Assembly: GCA_017620315.1 (NCBI GenBank)
Contig: JAFZQQ010000427.1
Span: forward strand, 1 to 7,102
Source of the DNA: Oscillospiraceae bacterium
GTDB lineage: Bacteria; Bacillota; Clostridia; Oscillospirales; Oscillospiraceae
Direction of reading: 5' to 3'
Length of the DNA stretch: 7,102 nucleotides
In this document: piece after piece, positions 1 to 6,272 of the stretch
Layout of the letters: each line of letters begins with the position of its first letter
Position numbering within the stretch: the stretch's first letter is position 1
Program-made: the position numbers and the translations under genes
The notes under the pieces: generated by a model
What the model saw: the letters and a program-made list of their open reading frames with translations, nothing else
The model's database searches: none
What the model was told of the DNA's origin: nothing

Positions 1-147
1 ATCCGCTCGACCATGTGCAACTGCGGCGCGCTTTCAATTCCCGAGCTTCAGGAAAAAGCTATTGTGACGCTAGTATCCTCCACCAGTATCGTGGAGGGCG
101 GCGCGCATGACGTAATACAGAAGGATTCCATATCTACTGTCAAGTAA
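1..147 (+). CDS. guaB: IMP dehydrogenase, C-terminal end (partial, 5' end outside window)
   Basis: Frame 1 is open from the first base to the TAA at 145-147 and encodes the last 48 residues of a protein. It contains [15 protein letters not shown] (codons 3-17) followed by [13 protein letters not shown] (codons 26-38). From memory, this matches the tail of the Tritrichomonas foetus-type IMP dehydrogenase, where the Asn of MCNCG and the Glu-Gly-Gly of VEGGAHD help form the monovalent-cation (K+) site near the active-site flap. IMPDH is cytosolic and oxidises IMP to XMP with NAD+, the committed step to GMP, so it fits directly upstream of purine genes. The catalytic cysteine loop and any CBS domains lie outside the window. 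The stop codon sits immediately before the purE ribosome site, so the two genes are very probably cotranscribed. The identification rests on a short tail only. Confidence 0.75.
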   Translation: MRSTMCNCGALSIPELQEKAIVTLVSSTSIVEGGAHDVIQKDSISTVK

Positions 148-152
148 AGGAG
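146..152 (+). promoter_or_regulatory. Ribosome binding site of purE, overlapping the upstream stop codon
   Basis: AAAGGAG lies 7 nt before the ATG at 160. Its first bases are part of the TAA (145-147) that ends the upstream gene. Ribosomes ending guaB therefore finish on the purE initiation site, which suggests translational coupling. Confidence 0.8.
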
Positions 153-159
153 CATAGCT

Positions 160-642
160 ATGAAAAAAGTCGGCGTAATTATGGGCAGTGACAGCGATCT
201 GCCCCTCGTGCAAAAGGCGATCGATCAGCTGCGCTCTCTCGATATTCCCTTTGAGGCGCATATTTTCTCGGCTCACCGTACGCCGGAGGAAGCGCGGAGC
301 TTCGCTCTCGGCGCACGGGAGAACGGCTTTGGCGTGATCATTGCCGCTGCCGGGATGGCTGCGCATCTTGCCGGAGCTCTTGCGGCAAACACGACGCTTC
401 CGGTCATCGGGATCCCCTGCTCCGGAGGGATGCAGGGCGGGCTGGACGCCCTGCTGTCCACCGTGCAGATGCCAAGCGGCGTTCCGGTGGCGACAGTCGC
501 GGTCGACGGCGCGGCCAACGCCGCGCTGCTCGCGGCGCAGATGCTCGCGATAGAAGACGCCGCGCTCGCGGAGCGGCTCGCGCAGAAAAAACAGGCGGAC
601 GCGGAAAAGGTTCGTCATAAGGACGCCGCGCTTCGCGTTTAA
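160..642 (+). CDS. purE: N5-carboxyaminoimidazole ribonucleotide mutase / AIR carboxylase, PurE
   Basis: PurE forms CAIR (4-carboxy-5-aminoimidazole ribonucleotide), either by moving CO2 from N5 to C4 of N5-CAIR (class I, after PurK) or directly from AIR and CO2 (class II). The 160-residue length is normal for the family. Visible motifs are the phosphate/substrate loop GSDSDLP (residues 9-15), SAHRTPEE (37-44) with the catalytic histidine at 39, [11 protein letters not shown] (62-72), and the Gly-rich [22 protein letters not shown] segment starting near residue 84. Family members are cytosolic octamers. The C-terminus ends in a Lys/Ala-rich helix. The GSDSD loop looks class I-like, but PurK is not in this window, so the class cannot be settled here. 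The ATG at 160 is chosen because it has a good ribosome site and gives the standard N-terminus. Confidence 0.95.
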   Translation: MKKVGVIMGSDSDLPLVQKAIDQLRSLDIPFEAHIFSAHRTPEEARSFALGARENGFGVIIAAAGMAAHLAGALAANTTLPVIGIPCSGGMQGGLDALLSTVQMPSGVPVATVAVDGAANAALLAAQMLAIEDAALAERLAQKKQADAEKVRHKDAALRV

Positions 643-693
643 GATTGCAATGCAAACCCATTTACATATTTAACACAAGGAGAGGACACTGAA
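643..693 (+). other. purE-purC intergenic gap with short palindrome
   Basis: This 51-nt spacer is the longest gap between genes here and is visibly AT-richer than the flanking coding DNA. It holds an 11-nt palindrome, TTGCAATGCAA (645-655), then TTTACATATTTAA (661-673), then the purC ribosome site. The arms are only 5 bp and no T-run follows, so it is not a credible terminator. A weak internal promoter (TTGCAA at 645-650, TATTTA at 667-672, 16-nt spacing) is possible but poorly matched. Confidence 0.3.
677..685 (+). promoter_or_regulatory. Strong ribosome binding site of purC
   Basis: AAGGAGAGG lies 8 nt before the ATG at 694. It is one of the best matches to the 16S anti-Shine-Dalgarno sequence in the window and fixes the purC start. 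Confidence 0.85.
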
Positions 694-1374
694 ATGGAGC
701 TTATCTACACCGGAAAAACGAAAAATGTTTACGCGCTGGAAAACGGGAACTATCTGCTCAAGTTCAAGGATGACTGCACCGGTAAGGACGGCGTGTTCGA
801 TCCCGGCGAAAACTCCGTCGGTCTCACAATTGACGGCGTGGGCGACGTCAATCTGCGCATGAGCATCTATTTCTTTGAGAAGATCAACGCTGCCGGTATC
901 CGCACTCACTTTGTCTCCGCAGACCTCAAGGAAACCACTATGGAGGTTTTGCCTGCGAAGGTCTTCGGCAAGGGGCTCGAGGTCATTTGCCGTCTGCGCG
1001 CCGTTGGTTCCTTCTTCCGCCGCTACAGCGAATACGTTTCCGAGGGTGCTGCGCTTCCCTCCTATGTTGAGACCACCTTCAAAAACGATGAAAAGGGCGA
1101 CCCGCTCGTCACCGAGGACGGACTGATTGCGCTCGGAGTTATGACCGCGCAGCAGTATGACGACATCCGTGACATGACCCGCCGCATCACCGCCATCGTC
1201 GCTGACGAGATGAAAAAGCGCGGTCTTGAGCTCTACGACATCAAGTTTGAATACGGCTACGACGCCGACGGCAAGGTCATGCTCATCGACGAGATCGCCT
1301 CCGGCAATATGCGCGTATACAAGGATGGCAAGTATATCGACCCCATGACGCTCTCTGAGCTGTTCTTTGCGTAA
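694..1374 (+). CDS. purC: SAICAR synthetase, PurC (short, divergent form)
   Basis: PurC joins aspartate to CAIR with ATP to give SAICAR, in the cytosol. Family landmarks are present: the N-terminal ATP-binding strand YTGKTKNVY (5-13), [10 protein letters not shown] (24-33), [15 protein letters not shown] (96-110, equivalent to E. coli VVRNRAAGS), FKNDEKGDP (129-137), DIKFEYG (182-188) and [11 protein letters not shown] (197-207). By alignment with E. coli PurC, Lys184, Glu186, Asp199 and Arg207 match the catalytic/metal/phosphate residues Lys177, Glu179, Asp191 and Arg199. Two things are odd. The usual SPDGSR-W-D loop reads [10 protein letters not shown], and the protein ends about 17 residues after the conserved Arg, so the normal C-terminal helix is mostly missing (226 versus 237 residues in E. 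coli). It may be a lineage variant rather than a broken gene, since the frame is clean and the stop overlaps the next start. Confidence 0.92.
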   Translation: MELIYTGKTKNVYALENGNYLLKFKDDCTGKDGVFDPGENSVGLTIDGVGDVNLRMSIYFFEKINAAGIRTHFVSADLKETTMEVLPAKVFGKGLEVICRLRAVGSFFRRYSEYVSEGAALPSYVETTFKNDEKGDPLVTEDGLIALGVMTAQQYDDIRDMTRRITAIVADEMKKRGLELYDIKFEYGYDADGKVMLIDEIASGNMRVYKDGKYIDPMTLSELFFA

Positions 1375-2792
1375 TGGGCGGCTTTTTTGGCGCGGTTTCC
1401 CGCCGCGACGTCGTTCTGGACGTATTTTTCGGAACGGATTATCACAGCCATCTCGGCACCCGCAACGCCGGTCTCACGGTCTGGAACCGCAGCGATGGTT
1501 TTGAGCGCCAGATACACTCCATAGCCAACACTCCGTTCCGGACGAAGTTTGAAAACGATCTCGGCCGTTTCTCCGGCACCTCGGGAATCGGCTGCATCAG
1601 CGATTCCGATCCGCAGCCTCTGCTTGTTCGCTCGCACCTTGGCATCTATGCCATCACTACCGTCGGCGTGGTGAACAATGCCGAGCAGCTTGTGAACGAA
1701 CGTTTTTCCGGCGCAGGCCAGCAATTCATGGCAATGAGCTCCGGACAGGTCAACACAACGGAGCTTGTGGCGGCGCTTATAAACGAGGGCGACAGTCTGT
1801 GCAGCGGCATACTCAACGCGCAGGAGAAGATCGACGGCTCGATGACCATCCTCGTTCTCACCTCTGACGGAGACATCATTGCCTCCCGTGACCGCTTCGG
1901 TCGTCTGCCGGTACACATCGGCCGCGACAAGGACGGCTTCTGCGTTGCCTTTGAGTCGTTTGCCTATCGAAAGTTAGGCTACGATGACGCCTATGAGCTT
2001 GGGCCCGGAGAGATCGTGCGCGTTGCCCCAACGGGCTTTGAAACGCTCTCCCCCGCCGGAAGCAAAATGCGCATCTGCGCTTTTCTGTGGACTTATTACG
2101 GCTATCCGAACTCCAATTACGAGGGCGTAAACGTAGAACTGATGCGCTATCGTAACGGCGAGATCATGGCGCGCGACGAGGGAAGCTCTCTACCGGAGGT
2201 CGACTATGTCGCAGGCGTCCCCGATTCCGGTCTGCCTCACGCGATAGGCTTCGCCAACCGCAGCGCACGTCCGTTCGCGCGTCCCTTCGTCAAGTATACG
2301 CCCACCTGGCCCCGCTCCTTTATGCCCTCGAACCAGGGCGTCCGGGATCAGGTGGCAAAAATGAAGCTCATTCCCGTACCGGAGCTCATTGAGGACAAAA
2401 AACTGCTGTTTGTCGACGACTCCATCGTTCGAGGAACGCAGCTTCAAAGCACCGTTCAGTTTCTGTACAACTCCGGCGCACGCGAGGTGCATATGCGCTC
2501 CGCTTGTCCGCCGATACTGTACTCCTGCAGATTTCTGAACTTCTCACGCTCGAACTCGGACATGGAGCTGCTTGCCCGCCGCACGATCGCCGAGCTTGAG
2601 GGCAAGGCGGGAGAAAAACACATGTCCGAGTACGCCGACAGCGCCACGGAGCGCGGGCAGTGCATGCTGCGCCGCATCTGTGAGAAGCTGGGCTTCGACT
2701 CTCTCGGCTATCAGTCTCTGGACGGATTATTGGAGGCGATAGGCGTAGATCGCGACAAGATTTGCACCTACTGCTGGACTGGAAAGGAATAA
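1374..2792 (+). CDS. purF: Amidophosphoribosyltransferase, PurF, with degenerate glutaminase domain
   Basis: PurF normally hydrolyses glutamine in an N-terminal Ntn domain and passes ammonia to a C-terminal phosphoribosyltransferase domain that makes 5-phosphoribosylamine from PRPP, the first step of purine synthesis. The C-terminal half is intact: VPDSG (282-286), FVKYTPTWPRSF (305-316) and the PRPP loop LLFVDDSIVRGTQ (344-356). Cys235, Cys385, Cys464 and Cys467 line up with the four 4Fe-4S ligands of Bacillus subtilis PurF, so an oxygen-sensitive cluster is likely. The N-terminal half keeps the fold but not the catalytic site. It begins MGGFFGA, with Gly replacing the nucleophilic Cys; HRGQ reads HLGT (26-29), the HVRY arginine reads Ser76, the HNG asparagine reads Val97, and the SDSE aspartate reads Thr128. 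The frame runs clean for 472 residues, so this is not a frameshift. Inference: it uses free ammonia or ammonia from a separate glutaminase. Its ATG overlaps the purC stop (TAATG) and has only a weak ribosome site. Confidence 0.93.
   Translation: MGGFFGAVSRRDVVLDVFFGTDYHSHLGTRNAGLTVWNRSDGFERQIHSIANTPFRTKFENDLGRFSGTSGIGCISDSDPQPLLVRSHLGIYAITTVGVVNNAEQLVNERFSGAGQQFMAMSSGQVNTTELVAALINEGDSLCSGILNAQEKIDGSMTILVLTSDGDIIASRDRFGRLPVHIGRDKDGFCVAFESFAYRKLGYDDAYELGPGEIVRVAPTGFETLSPAGSKMRICAFLWTYYGYPNSNYEGVNVELMRYRNGEIMARDEGSSLPEVDYVAGVPDSGLPHAIGFANRSARPFARPFVKYTPTWPRSFMPSNQGVRDQVAKMKLIPVPELIEDKKLLFVDDSIVRGTQLQSTVQFLYNSGAREVHMRSACPPILYSCRFLNFSRSNSDMELLARRTIAELEGKAGEKHMSEYADSATERGQCMLRRICEKLGFDSLGYQSLDGLLEAIGVDRDKICTYCWTGKE
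2781..2788 (+). promoter_or_regulatory. Ribosome binding site of purM, inside the end of purF
   Basis: GGAAAGGA overlaps the last codons of purF and lies 9 nt before the ATG at 2798. It supports this start over the upstream in-frame ATG at 2762, which lies inside purF. Confidence 0.7.
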
Positions 2793-2797
2793 AAGGC

Positions 2798-3835
2798 ATG
2801 GAACGATCCCATTCTGCGGCATACGCGGCCGCCGGCGTAGACATTGAGGCCGGTTATGAGGGTGTGAAGCGCATCCGCCGGCATGTACAGCGCACAGCCA
2901 TTCCCGGCGTGCTCTCCGACATTGGAGGCTTTGGCGGGCTCTTTGCCCCCGACGTCTCAGGCATGGCTGAGCCTGTACTGGTCTCCGGTACCGACGGAGT
3001 CGGCACCAAGCAGCGGATAGCCCAGCTCATGGACAGGCACGACACTGTCGGTATCGACTGCGTTGCCATGTGCGTCAACGACGTGATCTGCTGCGGAGCA
3101 AAACCGCTGTTCTTTCTGGATTACATTGCCATCGGCAAAAACGACCCCGCAAAGGTCGAGGCGCTGGTCTCCGGCGTAGCAGAAGGCTGCGTTCGCGCGG
3201 GCTGCGCGCTTATCGGCGGTGAGACCGCGGAGCATCCCGGCGTCATGGCCGCGGAAGATTACGACCTCGCAGGCTTTACCGTAGGTCTTGTCGACCGCAA
3301 AAGGATGCTCGACCCCGCCGCGACACGCATCGGCGACGTCATACTCGCGCTGCCCTCCTCCGGTCTGCACTCCAACGGTTTTTCCCTTGTCCGCAAGGTC
3401 TTCGACATTGAGCACGCCGACCTTGGAAGGGTCTGGGACGAGCTTGGCGCTCCGCTGGGGGACATTCTGCTCACACCCACAAAAATCTATGTCAAGCCGG
3501 TGCTTGCCGCCATTGACGCCGCCGAGGTTCACGGCGTCAGCCACATCACCGGCGGAGGATTTTACGAAAACATTCCCCGTGCCATTCCCGACGGACTTTG
3601 CGCAAAGCTTGACAAAGCAGCGCTTCCCACCCTGCCGGTCTTTTCTCTGCTCCATCGCCTCGGCGGAGTTTCGGATCGTGATATGTACAACACCTTCAAT
3701 ATGGGCGTCGGTCTCTTTTTGACCGTGTCGCGCAACACCGCTGACGCCGCTCTCTCTGCGCTGCGGAGTGCCGGAGAGGAACCCGTCGTCGCGGGAGAGA
3801 TCGTTGAAGGCTCGGAAAAGGTCGTGCTGCTGTGA
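2798..3835 (+). CDS. purM: Phosphoribosylformylglycinamidine cyclo-ligase (AIR synthetase), PurM
   Basis: PurM closes the imidazole ring, converting FGAM and ATP to aminoimidazole ribonucleotide (AIR), as a cytosolic dimer. From the ATG at 2798 the product is 345 residues, the same length as E. coli PurM. In order it shows AGVDIEAG (12-19), the glycine-rich IGGFGGLF (42-49), the family signature VSGTDGVGTK (62-71), GIDCVAMCVNDV (85-96), PLFFLDY (103-109), GGETAEHPG (140-148), and the SSGLHSNGFSLVRK stretch after it. Most bacterial members read GETAEMPG, so the His at 146 is a small deviation, though no catalytic residue appears lost. The in-frame ATG at 2762 would add 12 unmatched residues and lies inside purF. 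The gene begins 5 nt after the purF stop and its own TGA overlaps the purN GTG. The neighbouring FGAM synthase that would supply its substrate is not in the window. Confidence 0.96.
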   Translation: MERSHSAAYAAAGVDIEAGYEGVKRIRRHVQRTAIPGVLSDIGGFGGLFAPDVSGMAEPVLVSGTDGVGTKQRIAQLMDRHDTVGIDCVAMCVNDVICCGAKPLFFLDYIAIGKNDPAKVEALVSGVAEGCVRAGCALIGGETAEHPGVMAAEDYDLAGFTVGLVDRKRMLDPAATRIGDVILALPSSGLHSNGFSLVRKVFDIEHADLGRVWDELGAPLGDILLTPTKIYVKPVLAAIDAAEVHGVSHITGGGFYENIPRAIPDGLCAKLDKAALPTLPVFSLLHRLGGVSDRDMYNTFNMGVGLFLTVSRNTADAALSALRSAGEEPVVAGEIVEGSEKVVLL

Positions 3836-4461
3836 GCGCTGTCAATATAGCCGTATTGGTCTCCGGAGGCGGCACCAATCTGCAGGCGCTGCTTGACTCT
3901 CAGCGTGTGGGAACGCTCAAAAGCGGGCGCATAACTCTGGTTGTTTCCAACAACGCCGACGCCTATGCTCTCCGCCGCGCGGAAGCGGCAGGCGTTGCCG
4001 CAAAAGCGATCGTCCGCGCCGTCTTTCCCTCACAGGAGGCGTTTGAAGATGCGCTTCTCGATGCTTTGGATGAGGCCGGCGCCGAGCTTGTCATTCTCGC
4101 AGGTTTTTTGAGCATTTTAAGCCGCCGCTTTACCGAGCGCTATCCCAGGCGCATCCTCAACATCCATCCCTCGCTGATCCCGTCGTTCTGCGGCAAAGGC
4201 TTCTATGGCCTTCGCGTGCACGAGGCGGCGCTCGCTTACGGCGTCAAGGTCACCGGCGCGACGGTACACTTCGTCAACGAGGTGCCGGACGGCGGCGAGA
4301 TACTTCTTCAAAAGGCTGTTGACGTTCTGCCGGGCGACACGCCGGAAACGCTCCAGCGCCGCGTGATGGAGCAGGCGGAGTGGATCCTCCTTCCGCAGGC
4401 GGCGGAGCTGGTAAGCCAAAACATTATGAAGGAGAAGGAAACAAATGACCGATCTTCTTGA
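3832..4461 (+). CDS. purN: Phosphoribosylglycinamide formyltransferase, PurN
   Basis: PurN transfers the formyl group of 10-formyltetrahydrofolate to glycinamide ribonucleotide, giving FGAR. The 209-residue product has the phosphate-binding loop VSGGGTNLQAL (10-20), AGFLSILSRRF (90-100), the active-site stretch NIHPSLIPSF (110-119), VHEAALAYG (129-137) and EVPDGGEIL (150-158). Asn110, His112 and Asp153 correspond to the catalytic trio Asn106, His108 and Asp144 of E. coli PurN. Translation most likely starts at the GTG at 3832, which overlaps the purM stop in the sequence GTGA. This gives the expected N-terminus just ahead of the first beta strand and implies coupling to purM. The last 17 nt overlap the next gene, and the short charged tail (KEKETNDRSS) is encoded by that gene's ribosome site and start region. 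Confidence 0.95.
   Translation: MSAVNIAVLVSGGGTNLQALLDSQRVGTLKSGRITLVVSNNADAYALRRAEAAGVAAKAIVRAVFPSQEAFEDALLDALDEAGAELVILAGFLSILSRRFTERYPRRILNIHPSLIPSFCGKGFYGLRVHEAALAYGVKVTGATVHFVNEVPDGGEILLQKAVDVLPGDTPETLQRRVMEQAEWILLPQAAELVSQNIMKEKETNDRSS
4429..4438 (+). promoter_or_regulatory. Ribosome binding site of the IMP cyclohydrolase gene, inside purN
   Basis: AAGGAGAAGG lies within the last codons of purN, with the AAGGAG core 10 nt before the ATG at 4445. It supports initiation inside purN rather than at a later codon. Confidence 0.8.
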
Positions 4462-5077
4462 ATATCTTCGTGGAAATCCCTACCCCGGCCGTGGCATCGC
4501 CGTCGGGCGGGATCGTGTTTATTACTTCATCATGGGCCGCAGCGAGAACAGCCGCAACCGCGTCTTTGAACTCACGGAGGACGGTATCCGCACACGAGCG
4601 TTTGACGAGAGCAGGCTCACCGACCCGAGTCTCATCATCTATCATCCCGTGCGCCGGACGGAGCTGGGTCTTGTTGTAACCAACGGCGACCAGACGGACG
4701 CCGTTTGCCGCATCGGCGATTTCCGAAAAGCGTTGATGACGCGTGAGTACGAGCCCGACGAACCCAATTTCACCCCGCGGATATCCGCCGTGCGCTATCC
4801 GGACGGAAGCTTTGAAATCTCCATCCTCAAGCGCAGCGACGGACGCTGTCTGCGCGAATTCTTCTGCTATGAGGGCTGCAATTCGGGCGAAGGCCGCTTT
4901 ATCAGCACCTACCAGGGCGACGGCTCGCCGCTTCCCTCTTTCATGGGCGAGCCGCTCAAGGTCTCCATGCCGGAGCCGGAGGAAGTCTGGCAGGCGCTGA
5001 ACGCCGAGAACAAGGTCTCGCTCTATGCAAACGTCAACGGCGCAGTAAAGCTCTTCAACAAGAACCTGGGGGACTGA
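4445..5077 (+). CDS. purO: IMP cyclohydrolase, PurO-like (archaeal-type)
   Basis: The 210-residue product is best read as a PurO-family IMP cyclohydrolase, which closes FAICAR to IMP in the last step of the pathway. That family was first described in methanogenic archaea and has an Ntn-hydrolase-like fold unrelated to the MGS-like cyclohydrolase domain of PurH. Visible landmarks are NPYPGRGIAVGR (11-22), YFIMGRSENSRNRVF (27-41, the conserved Arg-Ser-x-Asn-Arg region), LIIYHPVR (63-70), VVTNGDQTD (77-85), EPDEPNFTPRISA (103-115) and STYQGDGSPLPSF (154-166). There is no signal peptide or membrane segment. Context supports the call strongly: the next gene is an AICAR transformylase that lacks the PurH cyclohydrolase domain, so a separate enzyme must do this job. 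The start lies 17 nt inside purN. The symbol purO is given by family resemblance recalled from memory, not a search. Confidence 0.87.
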   Translation: MTDLLEYLRGNPYPGRGIAVGRDRVYYFIMGRSENSRNRVFELTEDGIRTRAFDESRLTDPSLIIYHPVRRTELGLVVTNGDQTDAVCRIGDFRKALMTREYEPDEPNFTPRISAVRYPDGSFEISILKRSDGRCLREFFCYEGCNSGEGRFISTYQGDGSPLPSFMGEPLKVSMPEPEEVWQALNAENKVSLYANVNGAVKLFNKNLGD

Positions 5078-5080
5078 GAC

Positions 5081-6259
5081 ATGAACGAACTGGAACTCAA
5101 ATACGGCTGCAACCCCAATCAGAAGCCCGCGCGCATTTTTATGAAGGACGGCGGCGAGCTGCCCGTGCGCGTGCTCAACGGCCGTCCCGGCTACATCAAC
5201 TTTCTTGACGCGCTCAACTCCTGGCAGCTCGTGCGCGAGCTGAAGGAGGCGACCGCGCTGCCCTCAGCGGCATCCTTCAAGCATGTTTCCCCCGCCGGCG
5301 CAGCCGTCGGACTTCCTCTCGACGACGCCGAACGGGCAATGTACTTTGTCGAGCCCGGGGCGGAGCTCTCCCCCATTGCCTGCGCCTATATCCGTGCGCG
5401 AGGCGCAGACCGTCTGTGCTCCTACGGCGACTGGACGGCGCTGAGCGACGTGTGCGACGAGGCTGTTGCCGCTTATCTTAAAAACGAGGTCTCCGACGGG
5501 ATCATTGCCCCCGGTTACACGAACGCGGCGCTTGAGATACTGAAGTCGAAGAAAAAAGGCGCCTATAACGTCGTGCAGGTCGACCCCGCCTACATCCCCG
5601 CCGCGCGAGAAACAAAGGACGTTTTCGGCGTGAGCTTCGAGCAGGGACACAACGATCTGCGCATTGACGAAACGCTCTTAAACAATATTGTCACTCAAAG
5701 CAGGGATCTGCCGCAAAGCGCGCGCACGGACATGCTCGTTGCGCTCATAACGCTGAAGTATACGCAGTCCAACTCCGTCTGCTATGTCAAAAACGGTCAG
5801 GCTATCGGCGTCGGCGCAGGTCAGCAGAGCCGTATCCACTGCACCCGCCTCGCCGGTCAAAAGGCAGACAACTGGTATCTTCGCCGTGATCCGTCGGTTC
5901 TGGCACTGCCGTTTATCGACGGCATACGCCGCCCTGACCGGGACAACGCAATCGACGTCTACCTCTCCGACGAGTTTGAGGACGTGCTCGCCGACGGAGT
6001 TTGGCAGAACATATTCAAGACAAGACCCGAACCTCTCAGCATAGAGGAAAAACGCGCATGGCTCTCAACGCAGAGCGGCGTGACCGTCGGCTCAGACGCC
6101 TTTTTCCCCTTTGGCGACAACATCGAGCGGGCTCACAAATCGGGAGCGCAGTACATAGTCGAGCCCGGCGGCTCCATAAGAGACGACCACGTTATCGCCG
6201 CGGCGGACAAATACGGCATGGTCATGGCATTCACCGGTGTAAGACTGTTTCATCATTAA
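5081..6259 (+). CDS. purH: Stand-alone AICAR transformylase (PurH/ATIC C-terminal domain only)
   Basis: This 392-residue enzyme formylates AICAR with 10-formyltetrahydrofolate to make FAICAR. It corresponds to only the transformylase half of bifunctional PurH (about 530 residues in E. coli, 592 in human ATIC); the N-terminal cyclohydrolase domain is absent, and the gene starts cleanly at the domain boundary. Landmarks are LKYGCNPNQKPA (6-17), VLNGRPGYIN (31-40), SFKHVSPAGAAVG (65-77) with the catalytic pair Lys67-His68 (human Lys266-His267), RARGADR (105-111), SDGIIAPGY (138-146), KYTQSNSVCY (226-235), GAGQQSRIHCTRLAG (245-259), SDAFFPF (338-344) and EPGGSIRDD (361-369). Several of these blocks match animal ATIC more closely than E. 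coli PurH. It begins 3 nt after the cyclohydrolase stop, with a weak ribosome site (GGGGGA near 5068-5073). purH is used here for the half-length form. Confidence 0.93.
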   Translation: MNELELKYGCNPNQKPARIFMKDGGELPVRVLNGRPGYINFLDALNSWQLVRELKEATALPSAASFKHVSPAGAAVGLPLDDAERAMYFVEPGAELSPIACAYIRARGADRLCSYGDWTALSDVCDEAVAAYLKNEVSDGIIAPGYTNAALEILKSKKKGAYNVVQVDPAYIPAARETKDVFGVSFEQGHNDLRIDETLLNNIVTQSRDLPQSARTDMLVALITLKYTQSNSVCYVKNGQAIGVGAGQQSRIHCTRLAGQKADNWYLRRDPSVLALPFIDGIRRPDRDNAIDVYLSDEFEDVLADGVWQNIFKTRPEPLSIEEKRAWLSTQSGVTVGSDAFFPFGDNIERAHKSGAQYIVEPGGSIRDDHVIAAADKYGMVMAFTGVRLFHH

Positions 6260-6264
6260 GGGAG
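6258..6264 (+). promoter_or_regulatory. Ribosome binding site of purD
   Basis: AAGGGAG overlaps the stop codon of the AICAR transformylase gene (6257-6259) and lies 8 nt before the ATG at 6273. It fixes the purD start and again joins a stop codon to the next ribosome site. Confidence 0.75.
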
Positions 6265-6272
6265 TTGCAGCT

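Noticed and set aside
530..585. Repeated GCTCGCG units near the purE 3' end
   Set aside because: They encode an Ala/Leu-rich helix in the PurE C-terminus; spacing is irregular and explained by codon choice in GC-rich coding DNA.
70..618. Long open frame on the minus strand across purE
   Set aside because: It lies opposite a well-supported PurE, its product is arginine/alanine-rich without a recognisable domain, and GC-rich coding DNA commonly leaves such antisense frames.
645..655. Rho-independent terminator between purE and purC
   Set aside because: The palindrome has 5-bp arms around a single base, cannot form a stable hairpin loop, is not GC-rich, and no T-run follows.
1356..1376. Possible upstream start for PurF that would supply the missing N-terminal cysteine (codons TGC GTA ATG read C-V-M)
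   Set aside because: The frame has a TGA at 1356-1358 and no ATG, GTG or TTG between it and 1374. The Cys codon therefore cannot be reached by a normal start, and it would sit two residues before Met rather than replace Gly2.
1374..1400. Frameshift or assembly error removing the PurF cysteine
   Set aside because: The reading frame is continuous for 472 residues, the start is locked to the purC stop, and four other glutaminase residues distant from the start are also replaced, so one local error cannot explain it.
1257..1916. 219-codon open frame on the minus strand across the purC-purF junction
   Set aside because: It mirrors the codon pattern of purC and purF, has no recognisable motif and would cross two genes of a tight operon.
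2762..2797. Longer PurM starting at the ATG at 2762
   Set aside because: The extra 12 residues lie within the purF coding end and match nothing in PurM. The ATG at 2798 has a ribosome site and gives the family length of 345 residues.
2957..3655. 232-codon open frame on the minus strand within purM
   Set aside because: It is a shadow of purM, whose signature motifs are unmistakable; the antisense product has no recognisable domain.
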